This document shows, piece by piece, positions 45,648 to 54,712 of a stretch of 64,000 bases of DNA (positions are counted from its first letter, which is position 1; each line of letters opens with the position of its first letter). The stretch comes from Chitinophagaceae bacterium. GTDB lineage: Bacteria; Bacteroidota; Bacteroidia; Chitinophagales; Chitinophagaceae. The position numbers and the translations under genes were made by a program. The stretch spans positions 248,001 to 312,000 of the forward strand of contig JADKAZ010000001.1 of assembly GCA_016719015.1 (NCBI GenBank), written 5' to 3'. The notes below the pieces were generated by a model. That model saw only the letters and a program-made list of their open reading frames with translations. It searched no databases and was not told the origin of the DNA.

Positions 45648-46181
45648 ATGAACAGAAAACTAATTCTATATATTGCTACAAGTTTAGACGGCTATATTGC
45701 AAAACCAAATGACAATCTTGATTTTCTCTCAATTGTAGAACAAGAAGGACAAGATTATGGGTACGGAGATTTCGTAAAAAACGTTGACGCAGTAATTGTT
45801 GGACGTAAAACTTACGACACAGTTATTTCCATGGGTTTTGACTTTCCTCACACAGACAAAGATGCTTACATTATAACAAGGACACCACGAGCAAGCATAG
45901 GGTCTGTAAAATTTTATACTGGCGACATTAAATCACTTGTTGTTAGACTTAAATCTGAAAACGGAAAAAATATTTTTTGTGACGGTGGAGCAGAAATAGT
46001 AAACGAACTTTTAAAAGACAACCTTATTGACGAATTGATTATTTCTGTAATTCCAATTTTAGTTGGCAACGGGACAAAACTTTTTAAAGACGGTCGACCA
46101 GAACAAAAATTAGAACTTATTTCAGCAAAACATTTTGAGAAAGGACTAACACAACTTCATTACAAATGTTTGGACAATTAA
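45648..46181 (+). CDS. RibD C-terminal/DHFR-fold reductase-like protein (cassette-borne)
   Basis: A 177-residue protein of the RibD_C / dihydrofolate-reductase fold family. The opening KLILYIATSLDGYIAKPNDN and the NADPH-type phrases VGRKTYDTVI and CDGGAEIVNELLKDNLIDEL are family marks; YyaP/YwjB-like proteins have the same length. Substrate unknown; it is not clearly a true dihydrofolate reductase. The gene is flanked by GTTAGCGGTCAGGCT (45597-45611) and AGCCCGAACCGCAAAC (46205-46220), which pair in 13 of 15 positions with one gap, so it looks like a second gene cassette. DHFR-like genes are classic integron cargo (known of the family). Confidence 0.88.
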   Translation: MNRKLILYIATSLDGYIAKPNDNLDFLSIVEQEGQDYGYGDFVKNVDAVIVGRKTYDTVISMGFDFPHTDKDAYIITRTPRASIGSVKFYTGDIKSLVVRLKSENGKNIFCDGGAEIVNELLKDNLIDELIISVIPILVGNGTKLFKDGRPEQKLELISAKHFEKGLTQLHYKCLDN

Positions 46182-46204
46182 CAGAGACATATTGCAGGAC
46201 AAAA

Positions 46205-46232
46205 GCCCGAACCGCAAACATTGGGTTTGCTT
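46205..46232 (+). repeat. Right edge of the second cassette and partial attC-like motif
   Basis: AGCCCGAACCGCAAAC is the inverted partner of this cassette's left edge. It runs into ATTGGGTTTGCT, matching the motif after the RDD gene at 14 of 15 positions counting AAC. No pairing right half follows, so this site seems truncated. Confidence 0.5.
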
Positions 46233-46255
46233 CTGTGCCGGCAGTCGAATAAATC

Positions 46256-46314
46256 CCCTGATGTGCTTAGTTTACAACTAACCCCTGTTGTGCTTAGTTT
46301 CCAACTAAGCACAC
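46256..46314. repeat. Direct-repeat pair with a perfect 11-bp hairpin
   Basis: Two copies begin CCCCTG(A/T)TGTGCTTAGTTT (46256 and 46283). In the second, TGTGCTTAGTT and AACTAAGCACA flank TCC as a perfect 11-bp stem with a 3-base loop. The stretch 46182-46485 holds no gene. It may be the scar or end of a mobile repeat. Confidence 0.6.
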
Positions 46315-46485
46315 CGAATTAATACAACAGAAAAAGATACCAGTATCTCATCATTGACGTTCATCAAACCAAAGCACAGCTACAATCTGTGAATTATATA
46401 ATTCGTTTCCATGATTATATAACGTTAAATAATGAAAATATTCCGAAATTGAGATTGGGTTACAAGAAATTTTAAATCAACTAAT

Positions 46486-46884
46486 ATGAAAGGTTTTAAA
46501 AGTAATATCGAAAACGACACACTGGATAATACTAACTTTCGCAAAGTAGTATATACAGGAAAACATCTTCAATTGGTGCTGATGAGCCTTAAAGGCGGGG
46601 AAGACATTGGAGAAGAAACACACAAAAATACGGACCAGTTTTTCCGTTTTGAAAGTGGTACAGGAAAATGTATAATTGATGAGACAGAATACGAAGTGAA
46701 GGATGGGGATGTAATTATTGTACCGGCAGGCGCAAAACACAACGTAATTAACACAGACAGTAAAGCTGAATTAAAAATATATACGTTGTATAGTCCGCCC
46801 AATCATAAAGATGGAACCATCAGGGCGACTAAAGAAGACGCTGAAAAAAAGAAAGAGGAATTTGACGGTAAAACAACTGAATAA
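46486..46884 (+). CDS. Cupin_2-domain protein
   Basis: A 132-residue single-cupin protein with motif 1 around EDIGEETHKNTDQFF and motif 2 around PAGAKHNVIN. The Glu/His pattern fits a metal-binding jelly roll. The tail is Lys/Glu-rich. No partner enzyme is adjacent; function unknown. It is the first ordinary-looking gene after the accessory patch and converges with the LolA gene, 11 bases apart. Confidence 0.82.
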   Translation: MKGFKSNIENDTLDNTNFRKVVYTGKHLQLVLMSLKGGEDIGEETHKNTDQFFRFESGTGKCIIDETEYEVKDGDVIIVPAGAKHNVINTDSKAELKIYTLYSPPNHKDGTIRATKEDAEKKKEEFDGKTTE

Positions 46885-46895
46885 CCCCGATCACT

Positions 46896-47546
46896 TTATC
46901 GCAGGTCTACTTCTTCCACACCGGGATAATTTTTCTTGTCGAATGTAAATTGGGTGTCTGCCATTGCCACATTTGTTTTCATCGTCGTAACCGTATAAGA
47001 ATAACGGTTACCGGCATTTTCTAATACTTTGGTACTATAAATAGTTTTAGCCGCTTTATCTACCTGCACATATACTTTGTGGAAAGGCTTGCTTTTATCC
47101 AACGGGGTCATTTCAATTTCCTGGATCGTTTTTCCGTTCACTTTTTTCTCCCCATTCAAAATGTAACGAAAGTCTTTATCGTAAAAATTGGTAAATAATT
47201 TTTGTGGTGTTACCATCCCGCTGGATGCATCCAGTTTACTGATGGTTACTTCATTTTCTAATTTATCGTAGTTCCAGATAGTGGTGCCATTACAAAAGAT
47301 CTCCTGGCCGCTAAAAGTTACTTTGTACTTGGTTCCTTTCATCAGTATCGTACCTGTTTTTGTAGAAAGGGCTTTACCTGCGGCATTTTCAACTTTATAG
47401 GTAAAAGTGGCCTGCACCGTTGTAAACGTCTTGAATTTTGCACTCACCCCATCAAGAATGGCTTTGGCAGCCGGATCACTGGCTTGTGCGATGGCAATTG
47501 CTGTAGTACCAACAAGCAGGGCGGATAAGTAAAATTTTTTCATCAT
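46896..47546 (-). CDS. lolA: Outer-membrane lipoprotein carrier LolA
   Basis: A 216-residue LolA-type periplasmic chaperone that carries lipoproteins from LolCDE to the outer membrane. The signal peptide (about 1-20, IAIAQ) precedes the LolA fold: YKVENAAGKALSTKTGTILMKG and the conserved IWNYDKLENEVTI loop. It lies downstream of ftsK on the same strand (119-base gap), an order often seen in Bacteroidota, so co-expression is plausible. There is no lipobox, as expected. Confidence 0.9.
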   Translation of the reverse strand: MMKKFYLSALLVGTTAIAIAQASDPAAKAILDGVSAKFKTFTTVQATFTYKVENAAGKALSTKTGTILMKGTKYKVTFSGQEIFCNGTTIWNYDKLENEVTISKLDASSGMVTPQKLFTNFYDKDFRYILNGEKKVNGKTIQEIEMTPLDKSKPFHKVYVQVDKAAKTIYSTKVLENAGNRYSYTVTTMKTNVAMADTQFTFDKKNYPGVEEVDLR

Positions 47547-47665
47547 TTGTATGTGTGGCTGTTATAAAAGGAACAGTGTAAAGATAATTAAATACCGGGT
47601 TAATGACTGGCAATGACCGTACCGGGTTGCAATCGCAATGGTTTTCTTAACAACCCGGTAACTGA

Positions 47666-50254
47666 TTAGCCCAACGCATCAAGATGCTGCTGCAATTCCA
47701 TCTCGGTTTTTATTAATACGTCTCTTGCTTTGCTCCCCTGGTTGGGGCCAACAACACCCGCAGCTTCCAATTGGTCCATCAAACGGCCAGCCCTGTTATA
47801 TCCCAATTTCATCCTTCGCTGTAATAAAGAGGTAGAGCCAATCTGGTTTTGCACAATCAGCCTTGCAGCATCTTCAAACAGCGAATCCCTGTCAGACATA
47901 TCAAAATCTTTCCCTTCCAGTTCTTTTTCATCAATATACTCGGGCAGCAGGAATGCTTGCGGATAACCCCTTTGGTCGCCGATAAAATCAACAATTTTTT
48001 CTACCTCAGGCGTATCTACAAATGCACATTGCAAACGGGTCACTTCCCCATTATGGGAAATGAGCATATCCCCTTTCCCAATCAATTGTTCTGCGCCACC
48101 GGTATCCAGGATAGTTCTTGAATCAATTTTTGAAGAAACTTTAAAGGCAATACGGGCCGGGAAGTTTGCTTTAATGGTACCCGTAATAATATTAACCGAA
48201 GGCCTTTGTGTGGCAATGATAAGGTGAATTCCGATAGCCCTTGCCAACTGTGCCAGTCGGGCAATCGGCATTTCCACTTCTTTACCTGCCGTCATAATGA
48301 GATCGGCAAACTCATCTATTACCAGTACAATAAATGGTAAGAACTGATGCCCTTTCTGCGGATTCAGTTTACGTTTGATAAACTTCTCGTTGTATTCTTT
48401 AATATTTCTTGCACCGGCCTCTTTCAGTAAATCATAGCGGTTATCCATTTCAATACACAGGGCATTGAGAGTATGAACCACTTTTTTTGTATCCGTTATG
48501 ATGGCATCTTCTTCGCCGGGTAATTTGGCGAGAAAATGTTTTTCTATCTGGCGATAAATACTCAGCTCCACTTTCTTCGGATCAATCAGCACAAACTTCA
48601 TCTGTGAAGGATGCTTTTTGTACAACAGGGAAACGAGAATGGCATTCAACCCGACGGATTTACCCTGGCCGGTAGCACCTGCCATCAATAAGTGCGGCAT
48701 TGAAGTAAGGTCCACAATAAAATTCTCGTTATCGATCTTTTTTCCGATAGCAATGGGCAGGCTGAAATTATTATTTTGGAATTTTTCAGACGCCAGCAAT
48801 GTCTTCATACTCACCACCGTTTTCCGCACATTCGGCACTTCAATACCAATTGTTCCCTTACCGGGTATAGGTGCAATGATACGGATGCCCAATGCAGCGA
48901 GGCTCAGGGCAATATCATCTTCCAGGTTTTTAATTTTTGAAATCCGGATACCGGGTGCCGGTACTATTTCATACAAAGTAACTGTAGGCCCTACAGTAGC
49001 ACTTATCTTCTGAATTTCGATGGCATAGTTTCTAAGCGTAGCGATGATCTGGTTTTTATTATTCTCCAGTTCATTGGTATCCTGGATAATTTTTTCACTG
49101 CCATGAGTTTCCAGTAACGTCAGTGTAGGATATTTATAATCCCGCAGATCAAGTGTTGGTTCATACGGTGGTAAATTTTCCACTACCGTTACAGCATCTT
49201 CTTCCGCAACAATTTTATCCGGCACTGCTTTTATTTCTAATTCAATTGGCTCCTCTTTTTTCTTCGGCGATACATATTCTTTTACAGGAATAATTTTTTC
49301 TTCTACCGGTTCTATAGGCAAATCAAATTCATGCTGATGAAGTATCTCACTCACAATCTCTTTTTCCACCATTGGCTGTTGCGCTTCAATATTTTCTTCT
49401 GGTGGCTCTTCCTTTTCAATTATTTTAAAATCATGCAGTGGTTTTTCATCGGGGAAATTAATTACCACCGGGCCGTCCAATGTTACAGCATTTCCCTGTT
49501 GCACCTTTCCGTCACTGTACACATCATTGATAGTTTTACCGGTTGAAACAGGAAGTATCCCTGCTTCTGTTTCATCATTCTCTTCCTCACCCTCTTCGTT
49601 GTCTGTTTGCATCTTTTTATCCGGCAAATTGAACGCCGGGTTAAACTGCCAGATGAAATATCCTGCGGCCAATAATAATAAAACTGCACCGGTACCAAAA
49701 ACGCCTAAGGCACCCGTCAATTTCCGGTTAATCATATCTCCTACCCCGCCACCAAAAGCAAAATCACTTTTGGCAAAAACAAATGATAATAACACAGACA
49801 GCACCAGCAACCCTACAGTTACATATTTGAGATTTTTCCAGATAGAAAAAACCCTGCGACGGAATAACAAGTTTACCCCGACTACAAAAAAGAAAGTACA
49901 GATCAGAAAGGAGGCAACCCCGAATGCTTTAAAAATAAAAAAGTGAGAAATGACAGCTCCAAACCGCCCCAACAGATTTGCTACCGGCTTATCATTATCT
50001 AATAAAGCAGAAAATCCCTGTTGGGCAATCGCCTGGTCTTCTTTCCAGGTAAAGAGATATGAGCCAAAGGAAATAAAAAGAAAAGTGGCAATCACTAAAA
50101 AAACAGCCCCCACAATCTTCCAGGTCCGTTCATCACGGGCAAGAGATTTCCAGTCAATTGTTTCCTCTTTTTCTGCCCTAAAGGCCTTCATGTCGGATTT
50201 GGCAGGTTTTTTCTCAGGACTATTTTTCGATTTCTTTTTTAGCTTGGTAGCCAT
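47666..50254 (-). CDS. ftsK: DNA translocase FtsK/SpoIIIE
   Basis: An 862-residue DNA pump that clears chromosome ends at division. The N-terminal region (about 45-205) has four predicted membrane helices. A charged linker (about 215-390) follows, then the motor core: Walker A GATGQGKS, Walker B VLVIDEFADL and the sensor phrase IIATQRPSVNIITG. The C-terminal gamma (winged helix) domain reads SLLQRRMKLGYNRAGRLMD. Length and order are typical for Bacteroidota. LolA follows downstream. Confidence 0.97.
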   Translation of the reverse strand: MATKLKKKSKNSPEKKPAKSDMKAFRAEKEETIDWKSLARDERTWKIVGAVFLVIATFLFISFGSYLFTWKEDQAIAQQGFSALLDNDKPVANLLGRFGAVISHFFIFKAFGVASFLICTFFFVVGVNLLFRRRVFSIWKNLKYVTVGLLVLSVLLSFVFAKSDFAFGGGVGDMINRKLTGALGVFGTGAVLLLLAAGYFIWQFNPAFNLPDKKMQTDNEEGEEENDETEAGILPVSTGKTINDVYSDGKVQQGNAVTLDGPVVINFPDEKPLHDFKIIEKEEPPEENIEAQQPMVEKEIVSEILHQHEFDLPIEPVEEKIIPVKEYVSPKKKEEPIELEIKAVPDKIVAEEDAVTVVENLPPYEPTLDLRDYKYPTLTLLETHGSEKIIQDTNELENNKNQIIATLRNYAIEIQKISATVGPTVTLYEIVPAPGIRISKIKNLEDDIALSLAALGIRIIAPIPGKGTIGIEVPNVRKTVVSMKTLLASEKFQNNNFSLPIAIGKKIDNENFIVDLTSMPHLLMAGATGQGKSVGLNAILVSLLYKKHPSQMKFVLIDPKKVELSIYRQIEKHFLAKLPGEEDAIITDTKKVVHTLNALCIEMDNRYDLLKEAGARNIKEYNEKFIKRKLNPQKGHQFLPFIVLVIDEFADLIMTAGKEVEMPIARLAQLARAIGIHLIIATQRPSVNIITGTIKANFPARIAFKVSSKIDSRTILDTGGAEQLIGKGDMLISHNGEVTRLQCAFVDTPEVEKIVDFIGDQRGYPQAFLLPEYIDEKELEGKDFDMSDRDSLFEDAARLIVQNQIGSTSLLQRRMKLGYNRAGRLMDQLEAAGVVGPNQGSKARDVLIKTEMELQQHLDALG

Positions 50255-50376
50255 GGCAGCAAAGATAATCAGTTTACCCTCAAAATATTACCTGAAAGTG
50301 GTATGCCGGAAGTTATCGAAAGCAAAATCGATGTATTACATTTGAAAGCCCGGTTTCAAAACTCCGGTAACCAAAC

Positions 50377-52299
50377 CTGAAACCTATTCTCCACATATTT
50401 CTTATTACAGCGACAGTTTTATCCTCTGTTATTACATCGGCTCAAACCGTCCACCCCGAGAACAATGATAGTTTATGGAATACATATACAGATATCAGTA
50501 AAATAGGATTGGCAAAACCAATTATAAAAACCGCCGGCAGTGCTTACACCAGTTTAAATTCAGACCTGCCTGCTATTTATGAATCACTGGTGTTTATTCC
50601 CGGATTGCGGCATAAAGGAACTATCCCCAATGATTTTGTTACCAAAAAGGTGGTACTGAAATTTAATCTTTGCAACAGTTCCGATTCAACTGCAGCAGCC
50701 TGGTTCTTTCCCGGTTTCTATTACCAAAACATCCAATTGTACCGGCAAGAGGCCACCGGGTTAAAAATCATTCCGGCTGTTCTGCCGGCCGTTCCGGACA
50801 GTATTGGTTTCCGGCTCATCTCATTAGCGGCAAACGATTCTGCCACCATTTTTGCAGAACTAACTTTTGTAAAAACGTATGTCAATACAATCAGGCCAAG
50901 ACTTATCAATATTGAATACACTACTGCTTTTATTGCAGAGTTACGAAGTACGCTGAATGAAAGCGACCTGATGACCTATATTTTCTGCGGACTGTTGTTG
51001 ATGATGATACTTTTTTCACTGGCTAATTTTATCCAGGGAGCTAACCCGGAGTTTTTATTTTATTCGGGGTATGCCTTTTTTCTTGGTACGATGTTGCTCA
51101 CAAAAACAATGTTTGGTTTCCGGAGCAGCCATATCAGTTTTTTCTTTGAAGCCTTTATGGATTTTATCATGCAGGGACTTGGCATAATGTTCTACATGCT
51201 ATTTATGCAGCGATTCCTTGATACGAAAAACAAACACCCCTTTCTTTATAAGCTCTATACTGCAGGCATCACTCTTTTGATTGTCTCCATGCTCAGCTAC
51301 ACTTACTTTCATTACTTCACCGATAATTATACCATTGAGTATTTAGTTGAAAATGCCACCAAAGTTCTGTTACTGGTGATGGTTATTATTTTTCTTATTT
51401 ACAGTTTGCGGAGCTGGGAGGATAAGTTAATGCGGTATTTGTTTTGGGGAAATCTATGTTTATTTATTTTTTCCCTGGTATCACAACTGGCCGTGCTGCT
51501 CGACAGTTTTTTCAAAGAGCTTCCCGGCATCTTAGGCTCTTCTCTTTTTTATTATGAAATAGGATTGCTGCTCGAACTTGTCTTTTTCCTGGCAGGGCTT
51601 AACCGAAAAAACCGCCGCCAGCTTATTGAGCAGACAAAGGAACGGGAAATACTGAAAGCCCAGAACCAGCTGAAAGAATACGAAAAGGAAATTGCAGTGT
51701 ATAAAGCTCAACAGGAAGAACGGGAACGCATTTCTGCAGATATGCATGACGAACTCGGTTCGGGCATGACCGCTATCCGGCTGATGAGTGAAATTGCCCG
51801 TAATAAGATGAAAGAGAATACGCCGGTGGAAATTGAAAAAATTTCTTCTTCTGCAGATGATGTGTTGAATAAAATGAATGCCATTATCTGGAGTATGAAT
51901 AGTGGTAACGATACGCTTGATAATCTTGTATCGTACATCCGTTCCTATGCCTTAGAATATTTTGATCAGACACCCATTGAATGTAAAGTAAATACCCCGG
52001 CTACCATACCCGACCTGGAAATAACCGGTGACAAACGGAGAAATATTTTTTTATGCGTAAAAGAAACACTGAATAATGTATTGAAACATTCAAAGGCATC
52101 ACTTGTAACAATAAATATAGAAACTAGTGATCGTCTCCGCATTCAGATTGCAGATAACGGAACGGGTATAGACCTGCAAAACTTACGACAATTTGGAAAT
52201 GGTTTAAAAAATATAAGCCGCCGGATGGAAGTTATCAGTGGCACTTTCAATATTGAAAATAAAGAGGGAACAGTAACCACTCTTGAGCTTGTGCTTTAA
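50377..52299 (+). CDS. 7TMR-DISM-type sensor histidine kinase
   Basis: The kinase carries an extracellular domain, seven-helix region (about residues 195-410), coiled linker and NarL-type kinase: His457 in SADMHDELGSGM, N-box CVKETLNNVLKHSKA, G-box GNGLKNISRRM. From a CTG at 50377 the protein is 640 residues and has a good signal peptide (KPILHIFLITATVLSSVITSAQ region). From the first usual start, TTG at 50509, that signal peptide would be lost. So I chose the CTG, but the start is uncertain, and a start lost to a base deletion is also possible. The cognate regulator is not adjacent. The stop abuts the stop of the convergent DUF423 gene. Confidence 0.82.
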   Translation: MKPILHIFLITATVLSSVITSAQTVHPENNDSLWNTYTDISKIGLAKPIIKTAGSAYTSLNSDLPAIYESLVFIPGLRHKGTIPNDFVTKKVVLKFNLCNSSDSTAAAWFFPGFYYQNIQLYRQEATGLKIIPAVLPAVPDSIGFRLISLAANDSATIFAELTFVKTYVNTIRPRLINIEYTTAFIAELRSTLNESDLMTYIFCGLLLMMILFSLANFIQGANPEFLFYSGYAFFLGTMLLTKTMFGFRSSHISFFFEAFMDFIMQGLGIMFYMLFMQRFLDTKNKHPFLYKLYTAGITLLIVSMLSYTYFHYFTDNYTIEYLVENATKVLLLVMVIIFLIYSLRSWEDKLMRYLFWGNLCLFIFSLVSQLAVLLDSFFKELPGILGSSLFYYEIGLLLELVFFLAGLNRKNRRQLIEQTKEREILKAQNQLKEYEKEIAVYKAQQEERERISADMHDELGSGMTAIRLMSEIARNKMKENTPVEIEKISSSADDVLNKMNAIIWSMNSGNDTLDNLVSYIRSYALEYFDQTPIECKVNTPATIPDLEITGDKRRNIFLCVKETLNNVLKHSKASLVTINIETSDRLRIQIADNGTGIDLQNLRQFGNGLKNISRRMEVISGTFNIENKEGTVTTLELVL

Positions 52300-52692
52300 T
52301 TATTGTTTTTTAAAAGCTGCCACCAAAAGAAACAGCCAGCCGGCAATAAAGAAAAGTCCCCCTAATGGAGTTACCGGTCCCACTAACTTTACCGAACTGC
52401 TTTCCTGTATTTTTAAAAAAGTAAGAAGATATAAGGATCCCGAAAAAAGAAAAATGCCGGCGATAAAACTGTTACCGGCCCATTTCAACCATTTACCCGG
52501 CAACTTATCATATAACAGAGCGATAAATAACAAAGCCAGTGCATGATACATTTGGTATTGCACCCCGGTTTGAAAACCGTGCAGGATCTTTTCATCTTTC
52601 GTAATGCCTTCCAACCCATGTGCTCCAAAAGCACCAAGGGCAACAGCCAATCCACCAAAGATGGCCGCGGCCATCAGAAATTTTTTATGCAT
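52300..52692 (-). CDS. DUF423 membrane protein
   Basis: A 130-residue protein with four predicted helices and the DUF423 signature: LAVALGAFGAHGLEG near the N-terminus, QYQMYHALALLF in the middle, and VTPLGGLFFIAGWLFLL at the end. Function is unknown in the family. Its start overlaps the shikimate kinase gene by 8 bases, so both are likely one transcript. Confidence 0.93.
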   Translation of the reverse strand: MHKKFLMAAAIFGGLAVALGAFGAHGLEGITKDEKILHGFQTGVQYQMYHALALLFIALLYDKLPGKWLKWAGNSFIAGIFLFSGSLYLLTFLKIQESSSVKLVGPVTPLGGLFFIAGWLFLLVAAFKKQ

Positions 52693-53191
52693 GAAATATT
52701 TTTTCGATCAATTGCTCTAATTGAACCGGCTCTTCATCTACTGTTACATCCGCCTGCTCATAATAAATTTTTCTATCCGCAAATTTTTTCCCGATGAAGC
52801 CTTTCAGTTGCTCACCGGATAAATCCTTAATCAATGGTCTTTTATCTTTTTCGTTTACCAATCGTTCAAATAATGTATCCAGCGGTGTATTAATCCAGAC
52901 AGTAGTACCGCTCTGTTTCATATACTCAATATTATTAAAATAGCAGGGAGAACCACCTCCACAAGCCATCACAAAATTATCGTGGCTTTCCGTGAGAATG
53001 TACAACACTTCCTTTTCCAACAGCCTGAAATGCTCTTCTCCATCCGTTGCAAAAATTTCAGCTATGGGTCTGCCTGCATGTTCTGTCACCTGTTCATCAA
53101 GATCAAAGAATCGCATACCGAGTTTTTCGCTCAGTAAACGTCCCCAGTGTGTTTTACCGGAACCCATGAAGCCGATGAGAAAAATTTTCAC
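52685..53191 (-). CDS. aroK: Shikimate kinase
   Basis: A 168-residue kinase that phosphorylates shikimate in aromatic amino acid synthesis. Walker A GFMGSGKT (residues 7-14), the shikimate motif FFDLDEQV with Asp, MACGGGSPCYFN, and the RPLI lid motif are all seen. Length typical. It overlaps the DUF423 gene by 8 bases. Confidence 0.96.
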   Translation of the reverse strand: MKIFLIGFMGSGKTHWGRLLSEKLGMRFFDLDEQVTEHAGRPIAEIFATDGEEHFRLLEKEVLYILTESHDNFVMACGGGSPCYFNNIEYMKQSGTTVWINTPLDTLFERLVNEKDKRPLIKDLSGEQLKGFIGKKFADRKIYYEQADVTVDEEPVQLEQLIEKIFHA

Positions 53192-53227
53192 CCCCGTTTA
53201 TAGTTTTAATTTTTAAGTTTTCCTTCG

Positions 53228-53350
53228 CCCCTGAAGGGGAGATTGGAAAAATTGCTTTTTGTAAGAGTTATTGTTTTCGAACTAACTACTTTGATGAAAG
53301 TATAGAATGTAAAATAATGAATTGCCTAAATCCCCCTTTAGGGGACAGGG
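53228..53350. repeat. Intergenic repeat, CCCCTGAAGGGG to CCCCCTTTAGGGG
   Basis: CCCCTGAAGGGG then AGATTGGAAAA (53228-53250) and, about 80 bases on, CCCCCTTTAGGGGACAGGG (53332-53350). The first part recurs at 62499-62522 with one extra A. It lies between aroK and the acyl-CoA dehydrogenase gene. A dispersed Bacteroidota-type repeat; no gene inside. Confidence 0.7.
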
Positions 53351-54535
53351 CTATTTAAACGCATTCAACCCTGTCACATCCATTCCCGTTATCAGCAAAT
53401 GAATATCATGGGTGCCTTCGTACGTAATTACACTTTCAAGGTTCATCATATGGCGCATAACAGGATACTCACCAGTGATGCCCATACCACCGAGCATTTG
53501 TCTTGCATCCCTGCAGATATTCGTAGCGACTTCACAGGCATTACGTTTAGCCATACTTACCTGTTGCGGTGTCACCTTTCCTTCATTCATCAATACACCC
53601 AAACGCCAATTCAATAATTGAGCTTTTGTTATTTCAGTAATCATTTCAGCCAGTTTCTTTTGCTGTAACTGGAAACCGCCAATAGGTCTGCCAAACTGTT
53701 CCCTTTCTTTTGAATAGCGCAATGCTGTATCATAACAATCCATTGCAGCTCCAATAACACCCCAGGCTATGCCATATCTTGCTTTTGTTAAACAGCCCAA
53801 CGGTCCTTTCAGACCTTTCACATTCGGTAAAATATTTTCTTTTGGCACTTTTACATTGTCAAAAACCAATTCACCGGTGGCGGATGCTCTTAAGCTCCAT
53901 TTACCGTGTGTGGTTGGTGTGCTGAAACCTTCCATGCCTCTTTCTACAATCAAACCCTGAATTTCACCGGTTTCATTTTTTCCCCATACGACTGCCACTT
54001 GCGAAAAAGGAGCATTGCTGATCCACATTTTTGCTCCATTTAATATCACATGGTCACCTGCATCCTTAAAATTAGTAAGCATGCTGCTGGGATCACTTCC
54101 GTGATTTGGCTCAGTTAATCCAAAACAACCCAACCACTCACCACTTGCCAGTTTGGGTAAATATTTTTTACGTTGCTCTTCACTACCATATTGATAAATG
54201 GGAAACATGACTAACGAACCCTGCACGGATGCAGTGGAACGGACACCGCTATCTCCTCTTTCGAGTTCCTGCATCATTAATCCATACGAAATATAATCAA
54301 GGCCACCACCGCCATATTCCATTGGAACGGTTGGGCCGAAGCAGCCAAGGTCACCTAATTGTTTTACAATTTGTTGAGGGAATTCTGCCCGTTGTGCATA
54401 ATCTTCTATGATCGGAGAAATTTCTTTCTTTACATAACTGCGAACTGATTCCCGGATGAGTTTGTGTTCTTCTGTCAATAATTCATCTACATTGAAATAA
54501 TCCGGACTTGTAAAAAGGTCTGTACGGGCCGCCAT
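53351..54535 (-). CDS. Glutaryl-CoA dehydrogenase-like acyl-CoA dehydrogenase
   Basis: A 394-residue flavin acyl-CoA dehydrogenase. The flavin motif is CFGLTEPNHGSDPSS. The catalytic Glu (about 373) is in VITYEGTHDIHLLITG, and an Arg in VRSTASVQGSLVMFPIY is placed where glutaryl-CoA dehydrogenase binds the substrate carboxylate. These two features fit glutaryl-CoA dehydrogenase, which makes crotonyl-CoA. Its nearby kynurenine genes give a rationale (2-oxoadipate to glutaryl-CoA), though no 2-oxoadipate dehydrogenase is in view. Start: the ATG at 54535 begins the family N-terminus. Confidence 0.85.
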   Translation of the reverse strand: MAARTDLFTSPDYFNVDELLTEEHKLIRESVRSYVKKEISPIIEDYAQRAEFPQQIVKQLGDLGCFGPTVPMEYGGGGLDYISYGLMMQELERGDSGVRSTASVQGSLVMFPIYQYGSEEQRKKYLPKLASGEWLGCFGLTEPNHGSDPSSMLTNFKDAGDHVILNGAKMWISNAPFSQVAVVWGKNETGEIQGLIVERGMEGFSTPTTHGKWSLRASATGELVFDNVKVPKENILPNVKGLKGPLGCLTKARYGIAWGVIGAAMDCYDTALRYSKEREQFGRPIGGFQLQQKKLAEMITEITKAQLLNWRLGVLMNEGKVTPQQVSMAKRNACEVATNICRDARQMLGGMGITGEYPVMRHMMNLESVITYEGTHDIHLLITGMDVTGLNAFK

Positions 54536-54712
54536 AATGCAATCTTTTTTGTTGCCGCAAAGGTATTAGAAAGTTTGTAGTTTAAAATTGATTGTTTAGA
54601 GACGGGTTATCAGTTTGCTGCAAATTTGGCTATTCACTTTTTTTAACTGCCGGCCTTCCACTTTTTCGTATTTTGCTCTTCCAAAATTAAATATCGAGTA
54701 AAACAAAATTGT

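Noticed and set aside
46206..46485. CRISPR-like repeats
   Set aside because: Only two copies, adjacent without spacers; this is a hairpin repeat.
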